Counted from the first letter of the stretch, positions 15,546-26,788 are shown. The stretch is DNA of 64,000 nt from Nostoc carneum NIES-2107 (GCA_002368155.1 AP018180.1:3846719-3910718), one strand, 5' to 3'. The notes: generated by a model not told the origin, from the letters alone. Made by a program: numbers and translations.

Positions 15546-15986
15546 TTATAATTTCTTCCTCATTTTTATATGAGGAATACCTGCTTCGATAAATATTTCT
15601 CCTTCTGCTATAAAACCCATTTTTTGATATAAGGATTTGACATATTCTTGAGAATTAATCACAACCTCGGGAATATTTTGATTAGCAATAAAATCTATTG
15701 CTTTTTCCATGATTTGCTTACCAAAACCATTACCTCTGGCGTGAGATAAAACCGCTAGTCTTTCTATTTTGGCAGTCTGCTCATCCAAATATCTAATTCT
15801 GGTAGTACCGACAGCTTGTTGATTTAAATAAGCTATTAAATGGTCACAGATTTCATCTTTACCATCAAACTCTAAAGCAGCTTCTACGCCTTGTTCTTCC
15901 TGAAACACAGCAATTCTAATTGCTTTAATTGCTGCAAATTCTTCAGGAGACTCAACAATTTTGATCATTAAATCACTGCTTACCAT
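15546..15986 (-). CDS. GNAT family N-acetyltransferase
   Basis: The 146-residue product has the GNAT core: an N-terminal VFQEEQGVEAALEFDGKDEICDHL region, then AKIERLAVLSHARGNGFGKQIME with the acetyl-CoA loop, and a VKSLYQKMGFIAEGEIFIEAGIPHIKM ending that resembles ElaA/YjcF-type acetyltransferases. The substrate is unknown. A second in-frame ATG at 15968 is also possible; neither has a strong ribosome site. It is probably transcribed alone. Confidence 0.85.
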   Translation of the reverse strand: MVSSDLMIKIVESPEEFAAIKAIRIAVFQEEQGVEAALEFDGKDEICDHLIAYLNQQAVGTTRIRYLDEQTAKIERLAVLSHARGNGFGKQIMEKAIDFIANQNIPEVVINSQEYVKSLYQKMGFIAEGEIFIEAGIPHIKMRKKL

Positions 15987-16020
15987 CTCTCTGTGTTCTC
16001 TGTACCTCTGTGATTAGATG

Positions 16021-16047
16021 AAAAATTAAGTAGGGCATCTGCCCTAC
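16021..16047 (-). terminator. putative Rho-independent terminator of putA
   Basis: The GTAGGGC/GCCCTAC stem with a four-base loop lies 15 bases beyond the putA stop. On the minus strand it is followed by TTAATTTTT. Confidence 0.7.
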
Positions 16048-16061
16048 CTACTTATATACTG

Positions 16062-19046
16062 TTAATCTGCGCCCTCAATTGGTGCAAAACCTTGGCGTTG
16101 AATATTTTCTGTGATGGTGCGCGGTTCTAGGAACTGTAGCAGGTAATCAGGGCCGCCTGCTTTAGAACCAACACCAGAAAGATTGAAGCCACCAAAGGGT
16201 TGACGCGCTACGATCGCACCTGTAATTGTACGGTTAATGTACAAATTCCCAACTTCAAATTCTTGTTGTGCTTGCTGAATATGGGATGGGGTACGCGAAT
16301 AAAGTCCTCCTGTTAAAGCATAGTTAGTCCCGTTAGCAACGGTTAATGCTTCCTGAAAGTCTTTGACTTTAATTACTGCTAGTACAGGGCCAAATATTTC
16401 TTGTTGGGCAATTATCGCATTTGGTGGCACTTCGCTAAAAATAACTGGGCCGATAAAATATCCCTGTTCTGGTGCGGGTAACTCTAGTGCAACTAAGGCT
16501 TCTGTTTTACCTTTTTCAATATACTCGCGAATGCGATCGCGGGCGTTGGCATCAATTACCGGGCCGACTTGGGTACTAGGTAATTCGGTTTCCCCAATGT
16601 TCAAGGATTTTGTGGCTTCTACTAACCTTTCTACAAAGGTATCGTAAATCGATTGCAGCACAATTACTCGAGAACAAGCAGAACATTTTTGTCCGCTATA
16701 ACCAAATGCTGATTGCACCACCCCGACAACAGCTTGGTCTAAATCCGCACTCTCATCGACAATAATGGCATTCTTACCACCCATCTCTGCAATTACCCGC
16801 TTCATGTGTTTTTGACCGGGTTTAAGAATCGATGCTTCTGCGTAAATTCTACAGCCAACTTCTTGAGAACCAGTAAAGGCAATCACATGAGTATCAGGAT
16901 GATTTACCAAATACGCACCAACTTGGGAACCCTTACCGGGTACATATTGATAAACACCTTGGGGAATCCCCGCTTCTACCAAAATTTCTGTGAGTTTGGC
17001 GGTAATTACAGAAGATGTTTCCGCAGGTTTGAGCAGAGTACAGTTACCAGCAACTAACGCTGCTACAGTCATACCACAGGCGATCGCCAAAGGGAAATTC
17101 CAAGGTGAAATCACCACAGCAATTCCCCGTGGCTGGTAAATATAACGGTTCGTCTCTCCAGACACATCATAATTTACGCCTTTATCCAAGCGTTCCATTT
17201 CATCGGCGTAGTAACGACAGAAATCTATCGCCTCCGAAACCTCTGCATCTGCTTCCTTAACTGGCTTCCCAACTTCCAAAACTATCCAAGCCGAAAGTTC
17301 CGCGCGGCGTTGTGACATCAAATCCCCAGCTTTCCGCAAAATATCAGCGCGTTGCTTCGCTGGAGTTTTCCGCCAAGCAGGAAAAGCTGCTTTCGCTGCT
17401 TTCATCGCCTGTTCAGCTTGTTCAACACTGATGAGTCCGATTTTCCCCACCACCTGACTAAAATTAGAAGGATTGAGAGAATCAATCACCTCTGGAGTAT
17501 TCACATACTCCCCATTAATCAAAGGTAAATAAGTCCTCCCCAATTGCTGATGAACAGCCTTAAACGCCTCCGCCGACTTCCTCCTCTCTTCCTCCTCCGC
17601 ATAATCAGTATCCGCCACACCCACAAAACCCCCATTTTCCTCTCTGCGCCTCTGCGTCTCTGCGTGAGCTAAATCCACCTTCGGAGGCGCTATCAACTCC
17701 TCAACTGGTCTATTCTCTAAATTTTGCCGTAAAAATGAACTATTCGCGGTATTTTCCAACAAACGCCGAATCAAATAAGCCATTCCCGGCAATAATTCAC
17801 CGTATGGACAATAAACTCTTACTCGGTAACCCTTATCAACCAAAGCCTTCGCCAGCTTATCGCCCATACCGTAGAGAACTTGCATTTCAAAACTACGGCG
17901 GGGAACCTTTAGACTTTCCGCAATCGCGATCGCCCTAGCTTGCGATCGCACATTATGGCTACCAATGGCAGCATATACATATTGATGATTCTCTAGCAAT
18001 AGCTGAGTAATGGTTTCAAAGTTCACATCGCTGGCGGCTTTGTCATTATAAACAGGTTGCGGCCAATGTTTTTGCGCTGCTTTGATAGTTTCCTGATCCC
18101 AATATGCGCCTTTAACTAAACGAATAGTTAAGGGATAACCACGCTGTTTCAACCAAGCAATCACATCTCTAGCATCTTGCTCGCTGTCACGCAGATATGC
18201 TTGGATAGTGATCCCAATATCTGTACGTTGGCGAAACTCTTCTTCCATTAATAATTTTTTCAGGATATGAAGAGTTATATCTTTATAGGCATACTGTTCC
18301 ATATCAAAATGTACAGCCGCCCCTAATTCTTTAGCATGACGTAAAAGAGTGCGAATGCGATCGCTAACTCTCGCCTCGCTACCTTCAGCGTCTAAGGGGT
18401 CAAATTGCGAATAAAACGCCGTTAACTTCACAGAAACTTGAACTTTGGCTAACTGTTCGCCGTCTGCTTCATCGATAGCCGGGATAGCTTTCCAATTCTT
18501 TGATGCAGCTACCAATTGCTGTATTAATTCCGAATAGCGTTCTAAGTAAGATTGTGCTTCCGTTTCTGTAATTACCGCTTCACCTAGTAAGTCAATAGTG
18601 AAAGCCATTTTATCTTTACGTAGGCGTTCAACTGTTTTAATGACTTGTGTAATATTTTCCCCAGAAATATATTTATGAGCGAGAGTTTCAACGGCTGTCG
18701 CTACTGTTGTGGCTGCTACTTGTCCCGGCATAGAATCAGGGTTAGCAAAATTCAGCATTCCCTTTAACGCCGCAGGTAATTCTACAGATTCATCTCCTAA
18801 ATATTCTTGTAAATGGGCAGCAATTTCCGCCTTGCTGCGTAAAGCTGGTAATGTATCAATAAAGCGAAATAATTGCACCCGTAAACCTGGATTGCTCATC
18901 GCCCAAGCTAGTAATTTATCATCCCAGCGCATTTGGTCGCGTAAAGATGCCAAAAACGAGCGATTTTCTTGGGTTACTTCTAGAAGTTGTTTAGCAATTT
19001 CTTGGGTTTTCGCTTCGTAAGTGCTGGTTTGTACTTGTAATACCAC
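16062..19046 (-). CDS. putA: bifunctional proline dehydrogenase / L-glutamate-gamma-semialdehyde dehydrogenase
   Basis: The 994-residue enzyme oxidises proline to glutamate in two steps. Residues about 130-440 form the FAD-binding proline dehydrogenase barrel (LVKGAYWDQETIKAAQ; YAAIGSHNVRSQARA; FEMQVLYGMGDKLAKAL). Residues about 500-985 form the aldehyde dehydrogenase, with VISPWNFPLAIACGM, the Glu in VIAEMGGKNAIIVDESAD and the catalytic Cys in FGYSGQKCSACSRV. No ribbon-helix-helix DNA-binding domain is present, so it should not act as a repressor like E. coli PutA. The start is GTG with AGGAG nine bases upstream. The linker near residue 460 carries HAETQRRREENG, a captured repeat. Confidence 0.95.
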   Translation of the reverse strand: MVLQVQTSTYEAKTQEIAKQLLEVTQENRSFLASLRDQMRWDDKLLAWAMSNPGLRVQLFRFIDTLPALRSKAEIAAHLQEYLGDESVELPAALKGMLNFANPDSMPGQVAATTVATAVETLAHKYISGENITQVIKTVERLRKDKMAFTIDLLGEAVITETEAQSYLERYSELIQQLVAASKNWKAIPAIDEADGEQLAKVQVSVKLTAFYSQFDPLDAEGSEARVSDRIRTLLRHAKELGAAVHFDMEQYAYKDITLHILKKLLMEEEFRQRTDIGITIQAYLRDSEQDARDVIAWLKQRGYPLTIRLVKGAYWDQETIKAAQKHWPQPVYNDKAASDVNFETITQLLLENHQYVYAAIGSHNVRSQARAIAIAESLKVPRRSFEMQVLYGMGDKLAKALVDKGYRVRVYCPYGELLPGMAYLIRRLLENTANSSFLRQNLENRPVEELIAPPKVDLAHAETQRRREENGGFVGVADTDYAEEEERRKSAEAFKAVHQQLGRTYLPLINGEYVNTPEVIDSLNPSNFSQVVGKIGLISVEQAEQAMKAAKAAFPAWRKTPAKQRADILRKAGDLMSQRRAELSAWIVLEVGKPVKEADAEVSEAIDFCRYYADEMERLDKGVNYDVSGETNRYIYQPRGIAVVISPWNFPLAIACGMTVAALVAGNCTLLKPAETSSVITAKLTEILVEAGIPQGVYQYVPGKGSQVGAYLVNHPDTHVIAFTGSQEVGCRIYAEASILKPGQKHMKRVIAEMGGKNAIIVDESADLDQAVVGVVQSAFGYSGQKCSACSRVIVLQSIYDTFVERLVEATKSLNIGETELPSTQVGPVIDANARDRIREYIEKGKTEALVALELPAPEQGYFIGPVIFSEVPPNAIIAQQEIFGPVLAVIKVKDFQEALTVANGTNYALTGGLYSRTPSHIQQAQQEFEVGNLYINRTITGAIVARQPFGGFNLSGVGSKAGGPDYLLQFLEPRTITENIQRQGFAPIEGAD
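17631..17668 (-). repeat. in-frame HAETQRRRE-coding dispersed repeat
   Basis: On the minus strand the gene reads CACGCAGAGACGCAGAGGCG, a repeat unit common between cyanobacterial genes. It adds HAETQRRREENG to the linker between the two PutA catalytic domains. Confidence 0.8.
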
Positions 19047-19071
19047 TGATAATAACTCCTAATTCCAGGTA

Positions 19072-19157
19072 ATACCAATTTTAGATTTTGGATTGAAAAC
19101 CTTGAAAACAAGGCTGTGACAGGATTTTCAAGCAATACTACATATCCAATTTGGTAT
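19072..19157 (-). repeat. MITE-like repeat with ATACCAA ends (copy A)
   Basis: The block is bounded by ATACCAATT and AATTTGGTAT. Its reverse complement aligns with 53841-53936 through the interior, sharing TAGTATTG, CAGCCTTGT and CCAAAATCTAAAATTGGTAT-like segments. TAA occurs directly outside TACCAA/TTGGTA on both sides, a possible 3-bp duplication. Confidence 0.75.
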
Positions 19158-19260
19158 AAGGCTTGCATTTACAAGCCTCTGTATTCTATTTTGACTCCTC
19201 AATTTTGCTGTCACCATATTTCCTGAGTGCAAAATTCACCGATCAAATCGGCAAACAGAT

Positions 19261-20148
19261 ATGCTACCCAATCATGGTAAAAATTGGGGAGAGTTATCGA
19301 AAAATTACATGATTGAAAATCAGCCAGTAGATCTACCTTATTTTGATCAATTATTAGGGGAGATTGCTCAAGGAAATACGCAAGTTATTAAAGCTTTTGG
19401 CTTACATGTACACTGGGGTTATTGGCAAAATCCTGCATTAGCAGATGGTTCCATTGATGACTTTGCTTTAGCCGCAGAAAATTTAACTAGAAGAGTGTGT
19501 GACGCAGGTGATGCTGCTGATGGACAAAGTATATTAGATTGTGGTTGTGGTTTTGGTGGCACTATCGCCAGTTTAAGCGATCGCTTCCACCATTTGCAGC
19601 TAACTGGTGTAAATATAGACCCTCGCCAACTCGCCAGGGCTAGGGAACAAGTTCAACCCCGCAACCACAACCACATTGAATTTGTCCAAGGAGACGCTTG
19701 TCAGCTAAACTTTGCAGATAATTCTTTTGATTTAGTGCTGGCTGTGGAGTGTATTTTCCATTTTCCCAGCCGCGATCGCTTTTTCCAAGAAGCATGGCGA
19801 GTTTTGAAACCAGGTGGAAAACTAGCTATCTGTGACTTTATACCTCAAAAATTTCTGAGTCCCATCATGACAATTGGCGGAAAATTACTAGCCCCAATCA
19901 TTGGTAATACATACGGACAGGTTGATAGTAGCTTTACCCTCAATGCTTACCGCCAACTTGCTCAAACTACAGGCTTTAAAACAATCTTAGAAGAAGATAT
20001 CACCGCTAATACCATACCTACCTATCCTCTGCTTTACAGACTGCAAATTGAGGAAGGAAAGTCAAAGTCAGCAAATTCCACAGTTATAGGTGAGTGGATT
20101 AGTCGTTTAGGGATACTTCGTTACTTTATTCTGTCTTTTGAGAAATAG
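19261..20148 (+). CDS. class I SAM-dependent methyltransferase
   Basis: The 295-residue protein has the SAM-binding motif ILDCGCGFGGTIASL near residues 90-104, the acidic ribose-contact loop LTGVNIDPRQL, the EFVQGDACQLNFADNSFDLVLAVECIFHF block and the WRVLKPGGKLAICDF strand, all in standard class I order. It is most like methyltransferases acting on small molecules or lipids; the substrate is unknown. An internal ATG at 19309 (MIENQPVD) is an alternative start. The gene is transcribed alone. Confidence 0.85.
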   Translation: MLPNHGKNWGELSKNYMIENQPVDLPYFDQLLGEIAQGNTQVIKAFGLHVHWGYWQNPALADGSIDDFALAAENLTRRVCDAGDAADGQSILDCGCGFGGTIASLSDRFHHLQLTGVNIDPRQLARAREQVQPRNHNHIEFVQGDACQLNFADNSFDLVLAVECIFHFPSRDRFFQEAWRVLKPGGKLAICDFIPQKFLSPIMTIGGKLLAPIIGNTYGQVDSSFTLNAYRQLAQTTGFKTILEEDITANTIPTYPLLYRLQIEEGKSKSANSTVIGEWISRLGILRYFILSFEK

Positions 20149-20186
20149 AAAATACCTGCTGAATAGCGGCTAGTACCGCAAAGCGG

Positions 20187-20231
20187 AAGTCAAAAGTCAA
20201 AAGTCAAAAGTCAAAAGTCAAAAGTCAAAAG
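20187..20231. repeat. AAAAGTC tandem repeat
   Basis: Six copies of the heptamer AAAAGTC lie downstream of the methyltransferase gene. Confidence 0.9.
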
Positions 20232-20275
20232 GTTTATACATTAAGAGACTATTTATAAAGTAAATCTTAAGTAGG

Positions 20276-20336
20276 GTGTGTTACGGCTATGAAAGGATTT
20301 GGGATTTAGAGACAATGAATTTTAGCCGTAACGCAC
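20276..20336. repeat. foldable repeat of the GTAGGGTG..TAACGCAC type
   Basis: Arms GTGTGTTACGGCT (20276-20288) and AGCCGTAACGCAC (20324-20336) pair with one G-U step. The outer bases give GTAGGGTG on the left and CCGCCCC on the right. Related units lie at 21163-21196, 29240-29317 and 55847-55911. Confidence 0.75.
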
Positions 20337-20390
20337 CGCCCCATCAATGGTGCGTTTTTTACTTAATTAATTTGCAATTTACTGTAATAT

Positions 20391-21041
20391 ATGCCGACAG
20401 AAAATTTGCACGATATCTTATTACATCGCTGGCAAAAAACAATCCAACCTTTTGAATTTAAACCAAGAGATGCCAATCAAATATTTAATGAACTAGTTGC
20501 AGCTTATTCTGCTCCTAAAAGGTACTACCACACACTAGAACATATTCTTCATGTTTTGATGACTATTGATAATTTACAAGCCTATATTAAAGACATAAAT
20601 TCTGTGCAAATTGCTGCCTGGTTTCACGATATAGTTTATGATAGTCAGGCTAAAGATAACGAAGAAAAAAGTGCAAAATATGCTTGTGAGTTATTGCATA
20701 ATTTAGGATTAGAACCTAACAATATTGCTCAGATAGCACTTTTAATTCTCAATACAAAATCACATCAAGCGGCTGCGGATGATTTTGATAGCCAAGTTCT
20801 ACTGGATGCCGACTTAGCAATTTTAGCTGCTGACCCAGTTCAATATCAAGAATATGCTCAGGCAATTCGCCAAGAATATGCTTGGGTTCCACAAGACCAA
20901 TATATTGCCGGACGTAAGCAAGTTTTAGAGAAATTTTTGCAGCGCGATCGCATTTATTTTACGCCTTTAATGTTTGAGGTTGCTGAAACAATCGCCAGAG
21001 CTAATATCACAGCCGAAATTAAAACTTTGAGCCAACAATAA
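20391..21041 (+). CDS. HD-superfamily metal-dependent phosphohydrolase
   Basis: The 216-residue protein carries the HD-type metal ligands in order: RYYHTLEHI (about residues 44-52), AAWFHDIVYD (His-Asp pair, about 78-87) and VLLDADLAILAADP (Asp, about 141-154). This arrangement matches the predicted HD phosphohydrolases of the COG4339 type, small single-domain enzymes probably acting on a nucleotide or phosphoester; the substrate is not known. It is transcribed alone between repeat-rich spacers, and no strong ribosome site is visible. Confidence 0.85.
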   Translation: MPTENLHDILLHRWQKTIQPFEFKPRDANQIFNELVAAYSAPKRYYHTLEHILHVLMTIDNLQAYIKDINSVQIAAWFHDIVYDSQAKDNEEKSAKYACELLHNLGLEPNNIAQIALLILNTKSHQAAADDFDSQVLLDADLAILAADPVQYQEYAQAIRQEYAWVPQDQYIAGRKQVLEKFLQRDRIYFTPLMFEVAETIARANITAEIKTLSQQ

Positions 21042-21099
21042 AAGCCAAATTAAATATCTATTATGGTGGAATGGCACTTACATAAAAAAGTTGCTTCTC

Positions 21100-21132
21100 A
21101 GATCCCCGACTTTTTCAAAAAGTCGGGGATCT
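21100..21132. repeat. 16-bp perfect hairpin (AGATCCCCGACTTTTT)
   Basis: Perfect 16-base arms flank a one-base centre downstream of the HD gene. The AAAAAGTCGGGGATCT arm matches a hairpin type widely dispersed in Nostocales. It may stop or stabilise the upstream transcript, although no U-tract follows. Confidence 0.8.
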
Positions 21133-21162
21133 AAATCTCGCTCAAGTAAGTAACATTCTCCA

Positions 21163-21196
21163 GTAGGGTGTGTTATGGCTGTAGCCTAACGCACCG
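21163..21196. repeat. short foldable repeat, GTAGGGTG..TAACGCAC type
   Basis: GTAGGGTGTGTTATGGCT is followed closely by AGCCTAACGCACCG, a shorter relative of the 20276-20336 repeat. Confidence 0.65.
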
Positions 21197-21369
21197 TTTC
21201 TATGCCAGCAATTAAACAAGTTAATTATCTTAAATTCATTTAAATAATATTCGTAGATGCCGCTAACCATCTATGGCATTTTATTTTTAAATTAATAATC
21301 TTGAATTGAATTTCTACATCTTCCCTATTCTTGAAGGTACAAATCACCATAAGATAATTAGCGCGGTGA

Positions 21370-22152
<783 letters not shown>

Positions 22153-22220
22153 GGAGTGCTGACTGTTGAGTGTACAGTGCGGAAGGCTCAGTACTCTACA
22201 CTCAACATTCAATTCACAAC

Positions 22221-23318
22221 TTATAATCCCAACAGTGCTGGTTCTACGCCTACTTGTTTCCAAGCATGACGAACAGCGTTTTGTTCTTTACTTCCATGAC
22301 CATATAATTCCCCAGCTACAGAGATTGTATGGTGTGCGGCTTTAGCAAAATTTGAACGGGGGCGTAATCTGTCTCTTAAGGTGATATACCAAATTTTTCC
22401 AGCTTTTTCCCAAGCATAACCGCCGATTTCTACTGCGGCTAAATAAAAAGCATGGTTGGGAATACCAGAGTTGATATGTACACCCCCATTATCTTCGGTT
22501 CCTTTATATAAATCTTTGAGATGAGCGGGTTGGGGGTCTTTACCCAACACAGGATCGTCGTAAGCAGTTCCCGGCGCTTTCATAGAGCGAATACCTACTC
22601 CCTTCACCCCAGGCATAAATAAACCAGCGCCAATGATCCAGTCGGCTTGATCTGCTGTATGGTTGAGTACTCGTTGTTTAACCAAAGAACCAAAGACATC
22701 AGACATCGACTCATTTAATGCCCCTGGTTGATTTTGATAGATTAAAGCAGCTTCGTATTGGGTGATACCGTGGGTGAGTTCATGGGCGATGACATCAATT
22801 GATTTGGTGAAGCGAGTAAAAATCTGCCCATCACCATCACCATAAACCATTTGGTTCCCATCCCAAAAGGCGTTGTCATAATTCTGGCTGTAATGAACTG
22901 TAGAGTCTAAACGCAAACCGCGATCGTCAATAGAATTTCGCTTGTAGATTTCCTTGTAAAAATCAAAGGTAGCACCAGCAGCATCGTAGGCTTCATTTAC
23001 CGCTGGGTCTTGAGTAGGAGGATTGCCCTCACCACGTACCAGTTTGCCAGGAAGTTCTAGACCATTATTGGCATCATAAATCGTCCGGCGCTTCTCTCCA
23101 GTTGATTTAGCCGAAGGAATCAGGCTTAAGACATCGCGCTGTCCGCGAATCCGGGCGGAACGGGTTAAGCTTTGAAACGCCCAGTCGCTCTGTTGAGTAT
23201 CACCACGTTTGGCTATCTCCTTCAACATATGTGGTGGGACAACAAAGCAAATCGGACAAAATTGGTTATTGGCGTGACAAACCTGAGATTTAGCCGCTCT
23301 TTTACTTTGACGATGCAT
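22221..23318 (-). CDS. M4 family metallopeptidase, protealysin-like
   Basis: The 365-residue protease has the zinc motif HELTH (residues 179-183), the third zinc ligand in NESMSD (Glu203) and the catalytic His281 in GGVHINSGIPNHAF, all in thermolysin (M4) order. There is no signal peptide. Instead a short N-terminal segment, CPICFVVPPHMLKEIAKRG, matches the compact propeptide of protealysin-type enzymes, so it is probably made as an inactive cytoplasmic zymogen. The four Cys/His near residues 14-24 are unusual. The ATG has AGGAG at good spacing. Confidence 0.92.
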   Translation of the reverse strand: MHRQSKRAAKSQVCHANNQFCPICFVVPPHMLKEIAKRGDTQQSDWAFQSLTRSARIRGQRDVLSLIPSAKSTGEKRRTIYDANNGLELPGKLVRGEGNPPTQDPAVNEAYDAAGATFDFYKEIYKRNSIDDRGLRLDSTVHYSQNYDNAFWDGNQMVYGDGDGQIFTRFTKSIDVIAHELTHGITQYEAALIYQNQPGALNESMSDVFGSLVKQRVLNHTADQADWIIGAGLFMPGVKGVGIRSMKAPGTAYDDPVLGKDPQPAHLKDLYKGTEDNGGVHINSGIPNHAFYLAAVEIGGYAWEKAGKIWYITLRDRLRPRSNFAKAAHHTISVAGELYGHGSKEQNAVRHAWKQVGVEPALLGL

Positions 23319-23435
23319 AGTTTTACTCCTGAATCACAGAAGTAGCGATCGCATTTTCATTCAATTTGCGATCGCTACTTTCCTTAGATCCAGACAAATT
23401 CGCTCAAATTTCGAGGTTCTGTCACAAAAATTCAC

Positions 23436-24527
23436 TCATGAAATCGCTTCTACCCTCTTCATTCGTCCCCAGATAGTAAAGCCAATCAGGAGGATGACAC
23501 TCAAGGTTGTAGCTAGCATTTGCACCAAAGACAAATGCTGCATTCTCATCGCCAACAAATTAAAAACTAAGCTAATTGACCACAGGGTAAACGCAGCACG
23601 GCGTTGAGAGAATCCCCAAGCTAGCAAGCGGTGATGGAGATGGTCTTTCCCTGGGGTACTCATAGGGTTTTTACCCGCCATCAGCCTTCGCACAATTACT
23701 TGTGTTGTATCCAGTACAGGTAATAATAAAAATAATACTGTAGGCACAAGTGCAAATACGGTAGTTATTTGCAATTTTCCTAAAATACTAGTCGCCGCTA
23801 GCACATAGCCAAAAAAGTAGGCTCCAGCATCACCCATAATAATTCTCGAAGGGTGGAAGTTATGGCGCAAAAAGCCCAAAGCTGCGCCTCCCAATGCTGC
23901 TAATACTAAGGTTGCGGCTGCTTTTTGGGAAATTTGGGCAGAAACCGCCAATAGGCTCATCGCAGTGATAAAACTCACCCCTCCAGCTAACCCATCCATA
24001 CCATCCATCAAGTTGATAGCATTGGTAATGCCTACTACCCAAAATACGGTCAGCGATATGGAAAGCAAATAATCAATGGGTGTGCCGAAAGTTACTTCGA
24101 CTCTAATACCGTTAGCAACTAGTAACAGCGCCGTGAGAATTTGAGTAAACATCCGCACAGAGGGAGGTAAGCCAAATTGATCATCAATAAACCCAACCAG
24201 AACTAATATTGTTCCTCCCAAAAGAATAGTTAAAACCTGAGCTAATACACCTTGCAATTCAATCGGTCGTAAAAGAGTAGCTAATACCAGTGCAGCAATC
24301 ACACCTGTGTAAATAGCCAATCCCCCTGCATTCGGCAAAGGTTCTCGGTTCAATCGTCGTGCGTTTGGTTGATCGGCCCAACCCACCCGCAAAGCAAATT
24401 TACGTACTGTCGGCATTAAACGCCAGGTTACTAACCAAGCCAAAATAAACGTAAACATTACAGCCAACCAGCCGGTGCCGCTTGGTTCGGCAATACCCAG
24501 GGATTTCAGGGAGTTATATAGATTCAT
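23436..24527 (-). CDS. undecaprenyl-phosphate sugar-1-phosphate transferase (WecA/TagO type)
   Basis: The roughly 363-residue protein has about eleven membrane helices and the polyprenyl-phosphate transferase marks: PNAGGLAIYTG, VGFIDDQFGLPP (the Asp pair for Mg), NAINLMDGMDGLAGG, IIMGDAGAYFFGY and KDHLHHRLLAWGFS. It moves a GlcNAc- or MurNAc-pentapeptide-type phosphosugar from UDP to the lipid carrier. The HHR motif in the last cytosolic loop favours WecA/TagO over MraY, so exopolysaccharide or wall-glycan initiation is likely. The ATG at 24527 is preferred to a TTG four codons upstream. Confidence 0.87.
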   Translation of the reverse strand: MNLYNSLKSLGIAEPSGTGWLAVMFTFILAWLVTWRLMPTVRKFALRVGWADQPNARRLNREPLPNAGGLAIYTGVIAALVLATLLRPIELQGVLAQVLTILLGGTILVLVGFIDDQFGLPPSVRMFTQILTALLLVANGIRVEVTFGTPIDYLLSISLTVFWVVGITNAINLMDGMDGLAGGVSFITAMSLLAVSAQISQKAAATLVLAALGGAALGFLRHNFHPSRIIMGDAGAYFFGYVLAATSILGKLQITTVFALVPTVLFLLLPVLDTTQVIVRRLMAGKNPMSTPGKDHLHHRLLAWGFSQRRAAFTLWSISLVFNLLAMRMQHLSLVQMLATTLSVILLIGFTIWGRMKRVEAIS

Positions 24528-24603
24528 CTCCCAATCCAACCATTACTGCTAATATTCAACATAAGCATCAACTGTATCTTAATCAATAAAAGTTAAGGTT
24601 AAG

Positions 24604-24762
24604 GTCATTTGTCATTTGTCATTTGTCATTTGTCATTGGGTAATTGGTAATTGGTATTTGTCCTTGTCCCTTGATCACTCTTTTTCCCAGTCCCCAATCC
24701 CCAATCCCCAATCCCCAATCCCCAATCCCCAATCCCCAGTCCCCAGTCCCCAACCCCCAATC
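24604..24762. repeat. compound short tandem repeats upstream of groEL
   Basis: ATTTGTC, TTGGTAA and CCCCAAT/CCCCAGT units occur in succession, ending 13 bases before the CIRCE operator. Confidence 0.9.
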
Positions 24763-24774
24763 TTCGTTTTAGTA

Positions 24775-24801
24775 TTAGCACTCTGGCGCTGTGAGTGCTA
24801 A
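24775..24801 (+). promoter_or_regulatory. CIRCE operator (HrcA binding site)
   Basis: TTAGCACTC (24775-24783), nine bases, then GAGTGCTAA (24793-24801) is an exact match to the CIRCE consensus. It ends 32 bases before the groEL start, so HrcA should repress this gene until heat or other stress. Confidence 0.96.
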
Positions 24802-24830
24802 ATTGTCTAATGGAAGCGCTTGAGAAATAA

Positions 24831-26510
<1,680 letters not shown>

Positions 26511-26579
26511 AACCCTCCACCTCATCAGTGCTGAGTACTGAGTGCTGAGTACTGAGTAAAAAAGAAAAATTAGTTAGTA

Positions 26580-26612
26580 AAAACAGTTTGTCTTTGCACA
26601 AACTGTTTTTTA
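26580..26612 (+). terminator. Rho-independent terminator of groEL
   Basis: Perfect 12-base arms AAAACAGTTTGT and ACAAACTGTTTT around a six-base loop are followed by TTTATTTG. Confidence 0.88.
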
Positions 26613-26744
26613 TTTGTCATTTGTCAATTGGTAATTGGTAATTGGTAATTGGTAATGGGAATTTCTCCCCTTGTCCCCTTGTCCCCAATCCCCAGTCCCC
26701 AATCCCCAGTCCCCAATCCCCAATGCCCAATGCCCCATGCCCCA
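26613..26744. repeat. compound short tandem repeats
   Basis: ATTTGTC, AATTGGT and CCCCAATCCCCAGT units, then ATGCCCC units, fill the spacer between the groEL terminator and aroB. Confidence 0.9.
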
Positions 26745-26788
26745 GATTGCGGTAAAATACAGCCCACGGCGTGTTTTGGGGCTGGGCA

